DNA of 64,000 bases from Torreya grandis (Eukaryota; Streptophyta; Pinopsida; Cupressales; Taxaceae). The notes beneath the pieces are model-generated. The model worked only from the letters and a program-made list of their open reading frames with translations. It searched no databases and was not told the DNA's origin. The DNA is taken from the NCBI GenBank assembly GCA_037957365.1, contig JARHVA010002006.1, forward strand, positions 253,501-317,500, written 5' to 3'. Made by a program: the position numbers and the translations under genes. Shown in pieces: positions 1 through 11,868 of the stretch (the stretch's first letter is position 1; every line of letters begins with the position of its first letter).

Positions 1-3000
1 TGAAGTTACATAGAAACAAAATATGAAGGTATACATGAAAAATGATTTAAAACTAAAGATAAAGCTACATAAGGATAATGAATATATATCAATGGTACCA
101 AGTAATATTACATGAAGTAAAATGAATAACAAATATATTAGGTCTAAAATTTTGATAAAGAAAGAAACTTTGATATAAATGGAATAATGTGTAGGGCATG
201 ATGAAAAGACAATACAAGTTAAAAAATAGAAACCCAACATTTTGAACTTAATTAGCTCAAGAGGAGAAGAAAATAAATTGATATTGAACCCTAGAGACCT
301 ATTACAAAGAGGGTGTAATGGAATAGGTTCTAACTATACCTAATGCAAGGAATCAATAAATAAGGCATATGCTAAGAGAAAAATGTAATACAATTTTTTT
401 TTCTAGTTTTTTTCCATTAACATATTATTTTTAAGTTAATAAGTACAATAAATTTTATAAATCTAATTTTTTGAACTAATCAGTGGATATTCTGGGGTCA
501 TTATACTAGACACATAAATATCTCTAGGATGGGTTGTTCTACTAAGTGTGGTAATAATGGATATTTTTTCCAAATGTTTAATATGGAATCATAAAAAATA
601 TATAAATACATGAATAATGGATATATAAACTATAAATTAGATAAATAATATATGGAGAACATGGTAGGAAAAAATCCCTCAAGAATGGATAAAATTTACA
701 AGAGTATTATCATTTAATTAGGTGGAAAGAATGTTGGTGAAATGTTTTCCTTTATTAAGCTAACTATTCATTATCTAAAAGTACAAATAATATAGTATAT
801 AAATGGAGAAATGGTAGATAAAATAAAAGAATGCACATAATTTAATGAGATGGGAGAAAGGTTTAAGAAGGCTCATTTTTTAATGGAGTGTGTCAAGTGA
901 CACATGAAAAATTGAAAACAATTAATGGGTCATGTATGATGTTGAATATAGAAGTGTGTGGAGAGTAATGGATAGATTCTGTAAACATGTTTATCGTACT
1001 GAAAGTGTGGGTAAATATGCATGAGGATGCCTATGACATATGAACACATGAATATAATATGAAAGAATAGAAAAAGAACATCATAATGGGGAGACGATGA
1101 TCGAAAAAATAAAATGAATATGGTATACAAAAGCATTAAATACAAAATAGGTTATAAGAGGGAAAAGTTTCATTAATAACATATATTTTCTATTCAAGTT
1201 TCAAGAGAGATTAAATGTGTTAAGAAGAGTTTAGCGAGAAAAACTAAAGATTATGAGAGAAGTTGTGGAATCCTCAGATTATAGAAAGTTTATAAAAACA
1301 TATGGCATTAATATGATAGTTTAAATCATTTTGGGTTATGAGTGATGCATTGGAAATTGGTTGTGAAAGTGGGATAATGCTAATAAAGAGAAAAGGTCTA
1401 CATAAATGTCTGTGTTTAAAGAAGCTATGAAAAAGAAGAACATTGGGTTTGATTTGTTGTTTGAGGATATTCAAAGCAAGATAATGAAATAATAAGAATC
1501 ATTGTGAGAGTTATATGTATAACATAAAAATAATTAAAGATCATGTTGAATAATTATGAGGATAACCTTAATAATGAGTAATTAATTGGGAAATTTATCA
1601 AAAATGTGCAAAAATTAAAACCATAAATTAATTTTGTAATGGATCGATGGGATCTTATGGAAAAATATTTAAAATATTAGTTGGTGGAATTAATGAGTAT
1701 GTAATAAAGATAAAAATTATATGACATGATCAAGTTAAAACTTGTCTGAAGATATATGAGAAATGTACTATGGGTGAATGTTTATCTTATATATGCACAT
1801 AAGATAATCATCCCACAAAATTATGTGTGATGATGTATGAGTGAGATGCACAAAATCACAAAAAACACATTTAAATATGAAGGATGAGAAACAAGTGCAT
1901 GAAGAATGATAATCCAGGTGTTAAGGAATCAAAATTGGAAACATCAATTCATAGTTTAGGAAACATGAAAGAAACATATGTGAAAAGAAACATGAGAATA
2001 AAAAATGATGATGGAGAATCGATAAATGTAATGCATCTAGATAACGAGACTACAGATGATCAACTATTGATCCAAATTTATAAGCAATGTTAATAAAGAA
2101 AAGGATGTTAGAAAAAACTTGAATTAGTGCTCACATATTATTTGATATGTCATATCATATCTCAATTGTATGTAAATAGATAGTGGTTAGAACTTATCAT
2201 GTAGAATAATATTTGTGATAGATTTAGAGTGATTTGAATATTCTATTATTTGGGTTTGAATCCTTAATTCTATGGATACATCAAACTATATATATGCATG
2301 GTATTGATTATGAAATAATGAGAGTTTTATATTATCATTAATCTTTGTGTGTTTGGCTCTAATTTATTTATTGGATTTATGTATAAAACTCTTTGTATTT
2401 TTATCAGTAATATTAGAATGGGGACATTAAAAGCATGTGATGAAAGACTAAATCATTTTAGTTAGGGGTAGTCATTAATATTCATTGCCCCGAGGGATGT
2501 AAAACTATTTTTAAAGCCATAAGACTTGGGTTAATATTTGTTTAGTTTTTATTTGAGAGTGAATTAATATATCTTTGTTGACAAGTTTTCTCATGTGGAT
2601 TCAAGTATCTAAACTTAGTCTCAGTAAATTATGTTGGCTTTTTTTTTCTATCCATTCACGCTACATGTGTACTGCTTAGTTTTCAAAATTATAAAGGATC
2701 TACTTCTAAGACTTTCTCCCTTGACATCGATCCATTTGCAGTCTCAAAAATTATGTTAAGTTGGAATAATTTTGTGCAATATTATGAAGGAAGAGATCTC
2801 AAAGAGTTTTTTGAATTATAGAAATGGTTCCCAATCTTTTATTAAAAAAGGACAACACGATTTGATTCTACTTAGAAATAAAAGGACAACCATAACACTC
2901 TTGAAATGTGTAGCTAAATGAAAAGTTTCAAGCATAGGCAAAGAAACATTTTGAGGAAGTGTGATGTGTGAATTATCTATTACACAAGCATTGTCCACCT

Positions 3001-3029
3001 ACCAACCAATAAAAACTTTGGAAAGGCAT
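1..3029. other. No recognisable gene
   Basis: AT-rich sequence without any reading frame longer than about 70 codons that resembles a known family, and no long repeat with the rest of the window that I could see. A 69-codon open frame at 1884-2093 on the plus strand is lysine- and asparagine-rich and matches nothing I know. This is probably old repeat sequence beyond recognition. Confidence 0.5.
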
Positions 3030-4290
3030 GTAGATATATCTTTTCTTGTTCAAAAATTAATTTTTGAAGGCAATCTTAGGTTTACCATGATACCTTTCTA
3101 TAATCTTGACATAATTGTGACTATGGACAATTATTTTTTTTAGGTTTAACTATATTTTCACATGTTAAGTTTTTGTCACATATTATTTTTCAAATATAAT
3201 AAATAATTTAAAATCTTTAAGAAGTGAATATATATTTTTTTAATACATATTATTTATAGCATTGTTTAATGTTATATTGTATAGTTCATTTCTTATGAAA
3301 ATCAGTTTGTATTATATAGTGTTTTCTAGTTCGAAAACTATTTTTGAAGGTAATTTTGGGTCTACCATGATACCCTCTTACATTCTTGACATCTTTGAGA
3401 CTTCCATCCAGACATCATGAACTGCCATCTTGTAGGTTCAATTACATTTTCACATGTTAAGTTTTTGTCACATTATTTCTAAAATATAATAAATAGCTTA
3501 AAAGCCTTAAGGAGTGAATAGTTTATTTTTCTATACATATTCTTCCTAGCATTGTTTAGTGGTATATTGTGTAGTTCATTTCTTATAAAAATGAGTTTGT
3601 ATCACATAGTATTTTGGTGGTTAAGTCTTTTTAGGTTTGTATATATTTCCTAGTTCAAAAATTATTTTTGAAGGTAATCCTGGGTCTACCATGATACCCT
3701 CCTACATTCTCGACATCTTTGAGACTTCCATCCATACATCATGGACAACCATCCTTTGGGTTCAATTATATTTTCACATGTTAAGTTGTTGTCACAAATT
3801 ATTTCCCAAATATAATAAATAGCTTAAAAACTTTAAGGAGTGAATCGTTTATTTTGTAATATATATTCTTCCTAGCATTGTTTAATGCTATATTGTGTGG
3901 TTCATTTCTTATGAAAATGAGTTTGTATCACATAGAGTTTTAGTGGTTAAGTCTTTTTAATTTTGTATATATTTCTTAGTACAAAAACTATTTTTGAAGG
4001 TAATCTTGGGTTTACCATGATACCCTCCTACATTCTCGACATCCTTGGGACTTCCATCTGTACAACATAGATAACTATCCTTTGGGTTCAATTATATTTT
4101 CACATATTAGGTTTTTGTCACTTATTATTTACCAAATATAATAAATAGCTTAAAATCTTTAAGGAGTGAATAGTTTATTTTTTAATACATATTTTTTGTA
4201 GCATTGTTTAATGTTATATTATGTTGTTCATTTCTTATGAAAATAAGTTTGTATCACATAGTGTTTTTATGGTTAAGTCTTTTTTAGGTT
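3030..4290. repeat. Four-copy tandem repeat, unit about 325 bp
   Basis: The words tttttgaaggtaat, taccatgatacc, cacatgttaag and cctagcattgtttaat recur in the same order. The anchor tttttgaagg starts at 3061, 3341, 3665 and 3991, giving spacings of 280, 324 and 326. The first unit lacks about 45 bp that the others have near their end (ggttaagtctttttaggttt). Copies differ at many sites, so the array is old. No coding frame is kept across copies. It could be a local minisatellite or a tandemly repeated part of a retroelement's untranslated region. Confidence 0.85.
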
Positions 4291-6119
4291 TGGAAAACCC
4301 ACGTGTGTTATAGTTGTTTGGTTAAATAAAAATGTAATTTTGTCAATTAATTGTATTCATATTTTAAAAGATATTGTTTTTCTATCTAGAGTCAAAATTC
4401 AAAAGTGTTGAAAAATAATTAGATGTATTATCACTTATATGTGATGCCCATCATGTGTTAGTCATTCTAAAATTGAGCCTCATATTAAATTTGTTGAGTA
4501 AGGAATCATTGAAGGATGGAGGAATTAGAGGTTGGAGGACATGCAATGTCCTTTCACCAACCACAAGAAATGGAGTCACACAATGATGTTATGGCATGTT
4601 TTTTATATGTATTTTTTATTTTTGTTAATGTGTGATATAAAATAAGAAAAAATGAATCATTCCTATTCAAATTTGTAATAAGTAAGAAGTGTGTCCAATA
4701 TTCAATCCCAATAAATCTGCACCTATATTTAGAGGGATTTAAAGGGTGTTCTTTGGAGTTTAAGCTAAAAAAGATTCTTAATCGATTATGTGTACAATCT
4801 TTCTTAGATTTTTTCAAAGATATTTTCTAGGAGAATGGACTGTTATAGATGTTAATATATTTTTCTTATTTAATCTTTTATAATTTTTAAATTGATGAAA
4901 ATTAAAATTTTAAAGGAGTTCATAATTAATTTATTCATGAAGTTGCCTAGCATATGCATGATGCATATTAGAGAGAAATAATTCTATTTAACATAATACT
5001 CACCATCTAATATATGTTCAACATAAATTTATATTGTATACTATTTGTATTTATAAATATATTTTGAGTGTTCTATATTTTTTGATTAAATGGTGTATTT
5101 TTATTAATAAAAGATATATATATCACTAATCATAAATTTTATTTTATTTTTTCAAAAAAAAAATGGCTTCATATTCTATGGCCTGGTCTTTCCTCTCTTT
5201 GATTTACTATCTAGTCTGATTTCATATCCACCTAAACTTATTCTATCCACATTTAAAGCTAATGGTATGGACATTTTCTTCTCTTTTGGCCTCCTGCCTA
5301 CCATTTTCTTTGCTTTGGCTGATGCATGCTCTCGTGTCAAGTTTTTGATGAGGTGGAAAGATGTGAAGTTTACTGAGGCATTTTTAGATTCAATTAAGTT
5401 TGATGTCAATTTCTTTCTAGCTATTTTCCCAAATCAAACATAAACATATCCTTAAAAGGTGATATTTAGCTATGAACCTTGCTAAGGAGTGGTTTGGAAT
5501 TTAAGGTTTTTTAAACATTTTTTGGTCTAATATGTGTAAATACATTTAAAATGGGCCACTAATGGTGTTTGCAGGTTACATATTTGATGGGATTCGAACC
5601 CATTTCTTATAGCTTTTATTTTACTTCCAAATAAAATAGCCAGACAATATATTCCATGCTTTAGATTCTTTGGTTAGTGTTTGGCATAAAATCTAATTAG
5701 TTTGATTAGGCAACACTCCTTTGGAATATGCCTTTCCAATATAATTATATAAAAATAAAATCCAATAGAAAGCCATGACTTTTTCCCTTCGTGAATGGAT
5801 AAAAAACAATACTCAAATTGATCATAACTTTTTTAAGTTTTAAAATTTTGGTTGGAAATTATTGTAACAGATCCTTAATGGGTAAATCACTATTTTAGCA
5901 GATCCTTTGTAAAGCAAGCTATTTTTTGTGGGGTGACGCGGGGTGGGTGAATTTTTTTTGGGTGCATTTTCAATCTAAATATATTTTTGGAAATATTATT
6001 GGAAGCACCTAATATAATAAAGGCACTCTTTTAAAAATTTGGATGCACTATCAGTGGTACCCAATATCCATCAATATTATTATTTTCACATATTTTTTCA
6101 TGTCTACTTCCTCTGTCAT
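4291..6119. other. No recognisable gene; possible decayed C1 leader or LTR at right end
   Basis: Nothing coding is visible. C1 gag begins just to the right, so the C1 5' LTR should lie in roughly the last 500 bases, but I found no convincing match to the candidate 3' LTR near 36070-36510. A lone tRNA-like T-arm at 5587-5603 is discussed under rejected items. Confidence 0.45.
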
Positions 6120-6129
6120 GGATATATGA

Positions 6130-6961
6130 TTATTAGAGTCACTCATGAATTTAAATTAAACATGTGGAAAGTAAAGATGCAATAGATTTTATAATTGAAA
6201 GGTCTTTGGCATGTTCTTTCTAACATTTTCCTACCTTTTACATTAGAAAAGGAATGTTATTTGTTTACATGAAAATACTTTGAGGCATTTGAATTGATTG
6301 GCCTTAATGTTTCAGATACTTGTCTCTTTCACATTACTAATGCCAAAACCCTAAGGAAGCATGGGGTAAATTTAATACATTATTTGGAAAAGTTAATAAA
6401 TTAAACCATTGCATCTTGATATAGAAGTCTCTTCACTTTCACACTTTAACTTTCCCAATGTTGAAGAATTTATGACTAAATTCAAACTCATTAGATTCTA
6501 ATTGCATGTCGCTAGAAATGAAAAACTAACAAAGAGGCCATCTTTCTCTTTTATTATAAGCTAAAGGGTCCTTTTAATGTCTTTGATTTTACCTTTTACT
6601 CCAATATGGATGTCGTTGGTGACCAATTTTAGTGGCCCACTTTTGAGCTAGTTTGTGAATAACTCACTAAGGAAAAAACTAAGCTAATGACTCTTGATGT
6701 TATTCCTATCTCTAGTCATGCACTCATTTATATTTATTTTAAAGTTAAATGCAAACCGAATCTAAAGACTCTACCCTCCACCAAACCAATAGAATCTCCC
6801 TCATAGACTTCTCAATGTAATTCTATTAAACATGTTGACTCCACTAAGGCCTCTAAGCCCTCTAAACCTAGACAATAGAATAAGTCAAAGAAAACTTATG
6901 GTGTATGTAAATTTATTTGTGGGGCCAATCATTATGAGTATAGATTTTTCAAGAAGATGGA
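6130..6961 (+). pseudogene. C1 gag (UBN2-type), degraded
   Basis: This is the nucleocapsid/capsid gene of a copia element. Visible pieces in shifting plus-strand frames are MWKVKM near 6160, NPKEAWGKFNTLFGKVN near 6345-6400 (the NAKEAW hallmark of UBN2 gag), a conserved block around FYSNMDVVGDQF at 6600, a basic serine/proline stretch KHVDSTKASKPSKPRQ at 6829-6876 and a zinc knuckle remnant with C, C and H (CKFICGANHYEYRFF) ending at about 6955. The knuckle has one extra residue between the first two cysteines and has lost the last cysteine. Stops and frameshifts interrupt it. It runs directly into the pyrimidine repeat. Confidence 0.8.
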
Positions 6962-6962
6962 A

Positions 6963-7187
6963 TCCTCCTCCTCCTCCTCCTCCTCTTTCTTCTTCTTCTT
7001 CTTCTTCTTCTCCTCCTCCTCCTCCTCCTCCTCCTCCTCCTCCTTCTCCTTCTCCTTCTCCTCCTTCTCCTTCTCCTTCTTCTTCTTCTCCTTCTTCTCC
7101 TTCTCCTTCTCCTTCTCCTTCTCATTCTTCTCCTCCTCCTCCTCCTCCTCCTCCTCCTCCTCCTCCTCCTCCTCCTCCTTCTTCTTC
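6963..7187 (+). repeat. 225-bp pyrimidine-only microsatellite (TCC/TTC)n
   Basis: The plus strand is uninterrupted C and T apart from a single A at 7124, built of TCC and TTC triplets. It lies between the C1 gag zinc knuckle and protease. Because the unit is three bases, all frames stay open and give poly-Ser, Pro, Leu/Phe or Glu/Lys runs, which are artefacts. Such mirror-like polypurine/polypyrimidine tracts can form triplex DNA. Confidence 0.95.
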
Positions 7188-7204
7188 ATCCATCATGAGA
7201 CAGT

Positions 7205-7613
7205 TGGATTATTTATTTTGGTGCTTCTTATCACCTTACACATTATCAAGATATGATTTATTATGTCTTTAGGTAGCACCACTTCCCTAATTGAAGTGGG
7301 TGATATTTATAGAGATGATGTGTTGGGCTTTGGTATTATTTAGATTCAATTGGTTGTATCAATAATGTAATTTAGGTTCCCAAATTACCCACAAATTTTT
7401 TTCTTATGTATCAAATTTGTACTCAAGCAATAGGAAGATCATGAAATTTAATCCACAAAATGTTGTAATCTAATAATTTTTAGATCCTTAAGATATAGTT
7501 GCTAGAGATGATATAGACCATGGTCCACATATTTATGTATTTAAGATATTTAAAGCTTATATTAGATGTTTTTTAATTTCCCATGCTAATTCACTCATTA
7601 AATTATGTCATGA
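7205..7613 (+). pseudogene. C1 protease and start of pre-integrase region, degraded
   Basis: Copia aspartic protease remnant. GASYHLTHYQDM near 7230-7262 corresponds to the active-site block DSGASxHxT; the aspartate-serine is replaced (YFGAS). Then LIEVGDIYRDDVLGFG (7284-7330), INNVI and VPKLPTNFF (7357-7400), YQICTQAIGRS, and HGPHIYVFK (7525-7550) follow in the usual order of this family. At least two frame changes and several stops are present. The sequence stops at CATGA (7609-7613), the target duplication of T1, and the same protein resumes at 30151. Confidence 0.75.
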
Positions 7614-8823
7614 TGTTTTATCAATTTTGGGAAAATTAGGGAAATAGATTCCCTAAATATGATAAATTATTATGTAAAACCAGACTACTACAAATATGCA
7701 ATAAATGTTACAGAATGATTTAAAATTTGCTAAATCTAAAAAAATGATAAATATGGAAAGTGAAAAAGGGAAATATAATATTAACTATAAAACTGAGACA
7801 CACATTATTTCTAGATATGAGACTAGCAAAGGGACTATGTTAACTATTTGTGAAACCAAAAAACTAGATGAAAGGGTTCCTAGACAATAATAATACAAAT
7901 AGATAGTATTGGGGGCACTATTATCTAAATAGGCAATCCTTATGGGTTATATTTATATTCATTTGTTTATTCTCGGGACTTTATAGGAGTTTTCAATTTG
8001 ATATGGAGACCACTATGTAACTCTTTCTTTACTTTAAACCTTAGTTAAATGACACAAGAAGATAATTGCAATCACATAATAAAAGGGGTTAGTAGTTAAA
8101 GTTGTGCTTGACCTTAAAAACTCCTATGTTGAGTATTGCCTACATACCAATACTCCAAATAGGGATCAAACTCCATGTAGTTCACCCATGCTATAGTGGT
8201 GTGTGTGAAACTAGGGTAAAAATTTAACTGTTAGTTCAATTTTAGTGTGATTAAGTGATTCAACCATGAATTATGACCTTGGAGGTATAGTCAGACTTTA
8301 GCTCAGGCCTACTAGGGATATATGTAATATAAAATAGAAAAATAGGGAATTTTCTAACAATGTGGAATTATAATTCTTGTGCTTTTTAGTGTGGAAACAT
8401 CTTGTGTGAAAAATGGTTTGAAATGTGGATTCATAATGGTATATTTGGAATTCCTTTGGATGGGACTTGCTAAAATTATGGGTTAAACATTTTTTGACTT
8501 TTCAATTTTGAAAAATAGTTGTTGATGGGTGGGAGGATAATGAGGGCAATGCGAACAATAATGGGGTGCACTATTGTCCAGATGAGATGCTATTTTTTTA
8601 AAGGTAAGAGATGTTAAGTTAGAGGTATGGTTAAGTTTTGAAATGATCTTAGGTTTTTGAGTGGTCTAGATAGGGACATCTTGAAGTGATTTGGGTTTAT
8701 TGAAGGAATAAGTCATCCATGCAAAAAGTGGAGGAAAGTGGTCAGAAAGGCCCTGAATAGGTGTTTCAAAAGAGTGGTCATAAGTGCATTATTTTATCTT
8801 AAATGTTAATTTATGTGTCTACA
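7614..8823 (-). repeat. T1 3' LTR (about 1.21 kb)
   Basis: It aligns along its length with 28247-29424 plus 30099-30150. Shared blocks include gatcaaactccatgt, gtggtgtgtgtgaaacta and agtggtcataagtgcatta. It begins TG and ends CA on the plus strand (TGTTTTAT...TCTACA). On the minus strand a start at TGTAGACAC directly follows a purine tract. By eye the pair differs at about a quarter of positions. Confidence 0.8.
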
Positions 8824-8842
8824 TTCCCATCCACCCCATTTT
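8824..8842 (-). other. T1 polypurine tract
   Basis: Minus-strand sequence AAATGGGGTGGATGGGAA lies immediately upstream of the 3' LTR start TGTAGAC. This is the expected place and composition for the plus-strand DNA primer and fixes the element's orientation independently of its proteins. Confidence 0.7.
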
Positions 8843-11099
8843 ATTATATTAATGCAACAAAAGTTATTTTATTAGATTAAAATGAACAATGTGTACCTTG
8901 AATTTCATGTGAATTATAGTCTTAGATGTAGACCACAAAATTGAATTATGTTTCACATTAACCTGCAATGAAACATGTCTAAAATCAGTCCTTAATAAAA
9001 ATAAATATGAAGTAAATAAATAAATTTAAAGATAAAATAACAAGGAACCAAGACCCCTAATTGGGTATGAAAACTATCATGTTTTTTTAGTGAAAAATTG
9101 TTTATTGTAGAGGGTAGAAGCCTTGGAGATTCATTTGCATTAAAAATCTTGGATTGGATTGTGCATGTCTAATCCTCATCGACATGTGAGTGTGCTTAAG
9201 AACTCAAGGTATGCTTGACTTAATCATTTGATACCCAAACTAGTTAAATAGTTTAGAATCCTTGAATAAATCTTAACATATTTTTTTGGTGCAAAAAGGT
9301 GAACCAACCATTGAAAATGAAATAAATTTCACTTTTAGTATAAAAATGGTGAAAAAAATGGTGCAAAAAGATAGTATAATATAGATATAGCATATACATC
9401 ATGGATAATGACATGGACTACCATTCCATCTATGAAATTGGTGAAAAACTAATCAAATAAGAAGTCATATGTTGCACACATGGCACCATCTTGATATATG
9501 GTGTGTATGGATTTTGAGACTAATTAATAATAACTACAAGAAAGATAAAAAAACCTATGTGATAATCTGGAACACATGCCATGTATGATGCCCCCAAAGT
9601 AAGAAAATATAAGTACCTTATAGATAACAATACTTTAAACCTATTACAAACTATTTTGAACTATCTAAGACTCTGATAGATTTTGGAAATGAATATTTTA
9701 TGTGTTCTAGGACAATATCACCTTGGTTGGACAATAATGGGGGGAGATCTTGTCTAGATTAAGTATTATTTTCCAAACATACTCTTAAGTTATTTATAGG
9801 TTTGATTTATGTTTTTTTGTGTTATTATTGAAAAACAAAATCTGCATTTTACTTTGAGGGCTTATTCTCTAAGACAAGCCCCTTTGTATGCTCCCTATTT
9901 TGAGGTGAGTTGTTAAGTTTGTGCAATAACTTAACTCAAAAAAATGTTCAAATGTTATGCAAAATATGTAAAAATAATTAGTAGTGATAATATGGAGAAG
10001 CATGACATCATAATTAATATAAATTGAGGATAATAATAATGTGAGAAGTATTAAAAAAAACATACATAGAGAGAATGCCTAGATAAATGTTTATTAATTA
10101 AGTACACAAATAGGTGATCAAAACTAAGTAACAAAATATGAATATAACTACTTGGGGATGGATTCATGATATCCATCATGACATTAAAAATTTATAAAAA
10201 AACATGTAAGTCTCATGACCATGATGCACACAAACAAAAAGTTCATGTAAATCATACAAAACATGCAATAGAAGGCCAAGGGGCCACATACAAGGGACAT
10301 TCAAATGTCACTCACATGCATAAAAATATATAATGAAGGCTTAAACCCAAACACAAATACATGTTTAAATGTCCTCACATACATAGAAACACACATAAAA
10401 ACATGTTACAATGTAATCACAAACATATAAACTTAAAATGAAGGCTTAGATCCACACACAAGGACATGTTCAAATGTCATCAAGCCAAACAAAAAATACA
10501 CACATGCCATGAAGCATAAAAACAAACAAGAAATAATGTAGAGATACATATAGTTGATCAACATAATTATTTTTCACACTAGTAGATTCAATAACATAGG
10601 TAATCAATAAGATATCAGTATGTTACTAAGTGAATAATACTGATATATGTAGTGCCATGTAAAGAATTGAGCTATGAGTAATAAGAGATAACAAAATAAA
10701 TATATAAATTTTGTATAAGATGGCCTCAGTGAACTTGTTGAAGTATGTATAATATTTATAATACATATGTGTGATTTGTATATTAGAAATGAAATCATGT
10801 GTTCACTAGGACAATAACAGGGTGCACTACTATCCAAATAGGGTGTTATTATATGAATGTGGTTTATGTGTTTGTGATAATGATATAACCTGAAACTAAG
10901 TATGGAGATGGAAACATATATGCTATGAAATCACTCATTTAAATTTTTTTAATCATATATGATATGGAATTGGATGGAAATAAGTACTAAATAATTATTC
11001 ATAGATTGAATGATGTAAATGAACTAAACATAAACATGCATAGGTCATAATTTTTATTTTTTGCATATATGAAACAAAAAATACATGTATGTTAAGTTA
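8843..11099 (-). other. T1 3' noncoding region with short dispersed repeats
   Basis: No coding frame is recognised between the integrase end and the polypurine tract. It holds three partly palindromic repeats (GACATTTGAACATGTCC-like on the minus strand) at 10294-10310, 10359-10377 and 10462-10480, and a second recurring word (GGTGCACTATTGTCCA-like on the plus strand) at 9731-9765 and 10821-10836 that also occurs in both T1 LTRs. Confidence 0.6.
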
Positions 11100-11868
11100 G
11101 AAAATGTTTAAGTATATATCCATCATTTTCAAATTTTTCTCATTAGGTTCTTGACGACTTTGCATTCAAGTAAATCTAGATGATAAAATTTTGTACTGAG
11201 ATTTTTTGTAATCACATATGGCCTTAACCAGTTGGGCTTGAACTTGAATTTTGTTTCCTTTTTTGCATTGACATTCCTTATATTCTCCTTCATAACCAAT
11301 TAATTGACCTAAAATTATCTATGATCAATTAATTCATGTTTTGTAATATTTATGAATGCATTTATAATATATTATGAGATGTTTGGTTGCTTGTATGTAG
11401 GGATGATATGATTTCTCTAAATCATGTAAGTGTTTTTATTTGTATTGTTCATTTATAATGAGACCTTTGATAGATACATGCAAAGATGAAATTTCAAACT
11501 TCAATGGGAGAAATTATTTTGTTCCATAAATAAATGAATATATAATATCCCCAGTGGGTGTTTAGATGCTCATGCAGTAGGCACATAGTGCATAAACTAG
11601 TTCATTATGCCAATTATCACCAAATTTAGTAACTATTTTTCTAAAGTTATTATTTATAGTTTTATTTTTATATTATGCATGTCCATTACCCTAGGGATAA
11701 TAAGGAGTAAAAAAGGTGCGTTGAATATTATAATTATCACAAAAATTTATAACGGTTTTGTTTTTTAAAGGTGAGCCATTATTTATGATTATAGTTGAAG
11801 GGAGACCAAAGTGGATGCTGATGTGTATCATCAAAATTTAGAATATGTCCTCTCTTGTAGTTAAATAT
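11100..11868 (-). pseudogene. T1 integrase, second half of core and C-terminus
   Basis: Read on the minus strand from 11868, the translation gives FGLPSTIIINNGSPLKNK (second catalytic aspartate region, here NNG instead of DNG), FCDNYNIQ, TPYYPGNGHA-like (the third catalytic glutamate position is in this block), NFRKIVTKFGDNWHNEL, CMSITPTGDIIYSIYGT-like and LPLKFEISSLHVS, in the order of Ty3/gypsy integrase of the Tat group. Remnants of the C-terminal region (LNAKSSRT) follow near 11170. Several stops are present. The zinc domain and first catalytic part are not adjacent because element I inserted at 11869. Confidence 0.8.

Noticed and set aside
1884..2093. 69-codon plus-strand frame as a gene
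   Set aside because: No motif and no similar copy in the window; such length is expected by chance in some places.
3030..4290. Possible CRISPR-like array
   Set aside because: Units are about 325 bp and diverged along their whole length, with no short repeat/unique spacer pattern, and the context is a plant genome.
5587..5603. tRNA-like T-arm (ATGGG, TTCGAAT, CCCAT on the minus strand)
   Set aside because: The stem and loop are perfect, but no acceptor stem, anticodon arm or D-arm can be placed around it. At best a tRNA-derived fragment.
6119..6140. C1 primer-binding site (tggatatatgattattagag)
   Set aside because: It follows a CA and precedes gag, but matches the initiator-Met site too poorly and no LTR partner confirms the boundary.
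6932..7256. Open frames of poly-Ser, poly-Pro and poly-Glu/Lys
   Set aside because: They are translations of the pyrimidine microsatellite, not genes.
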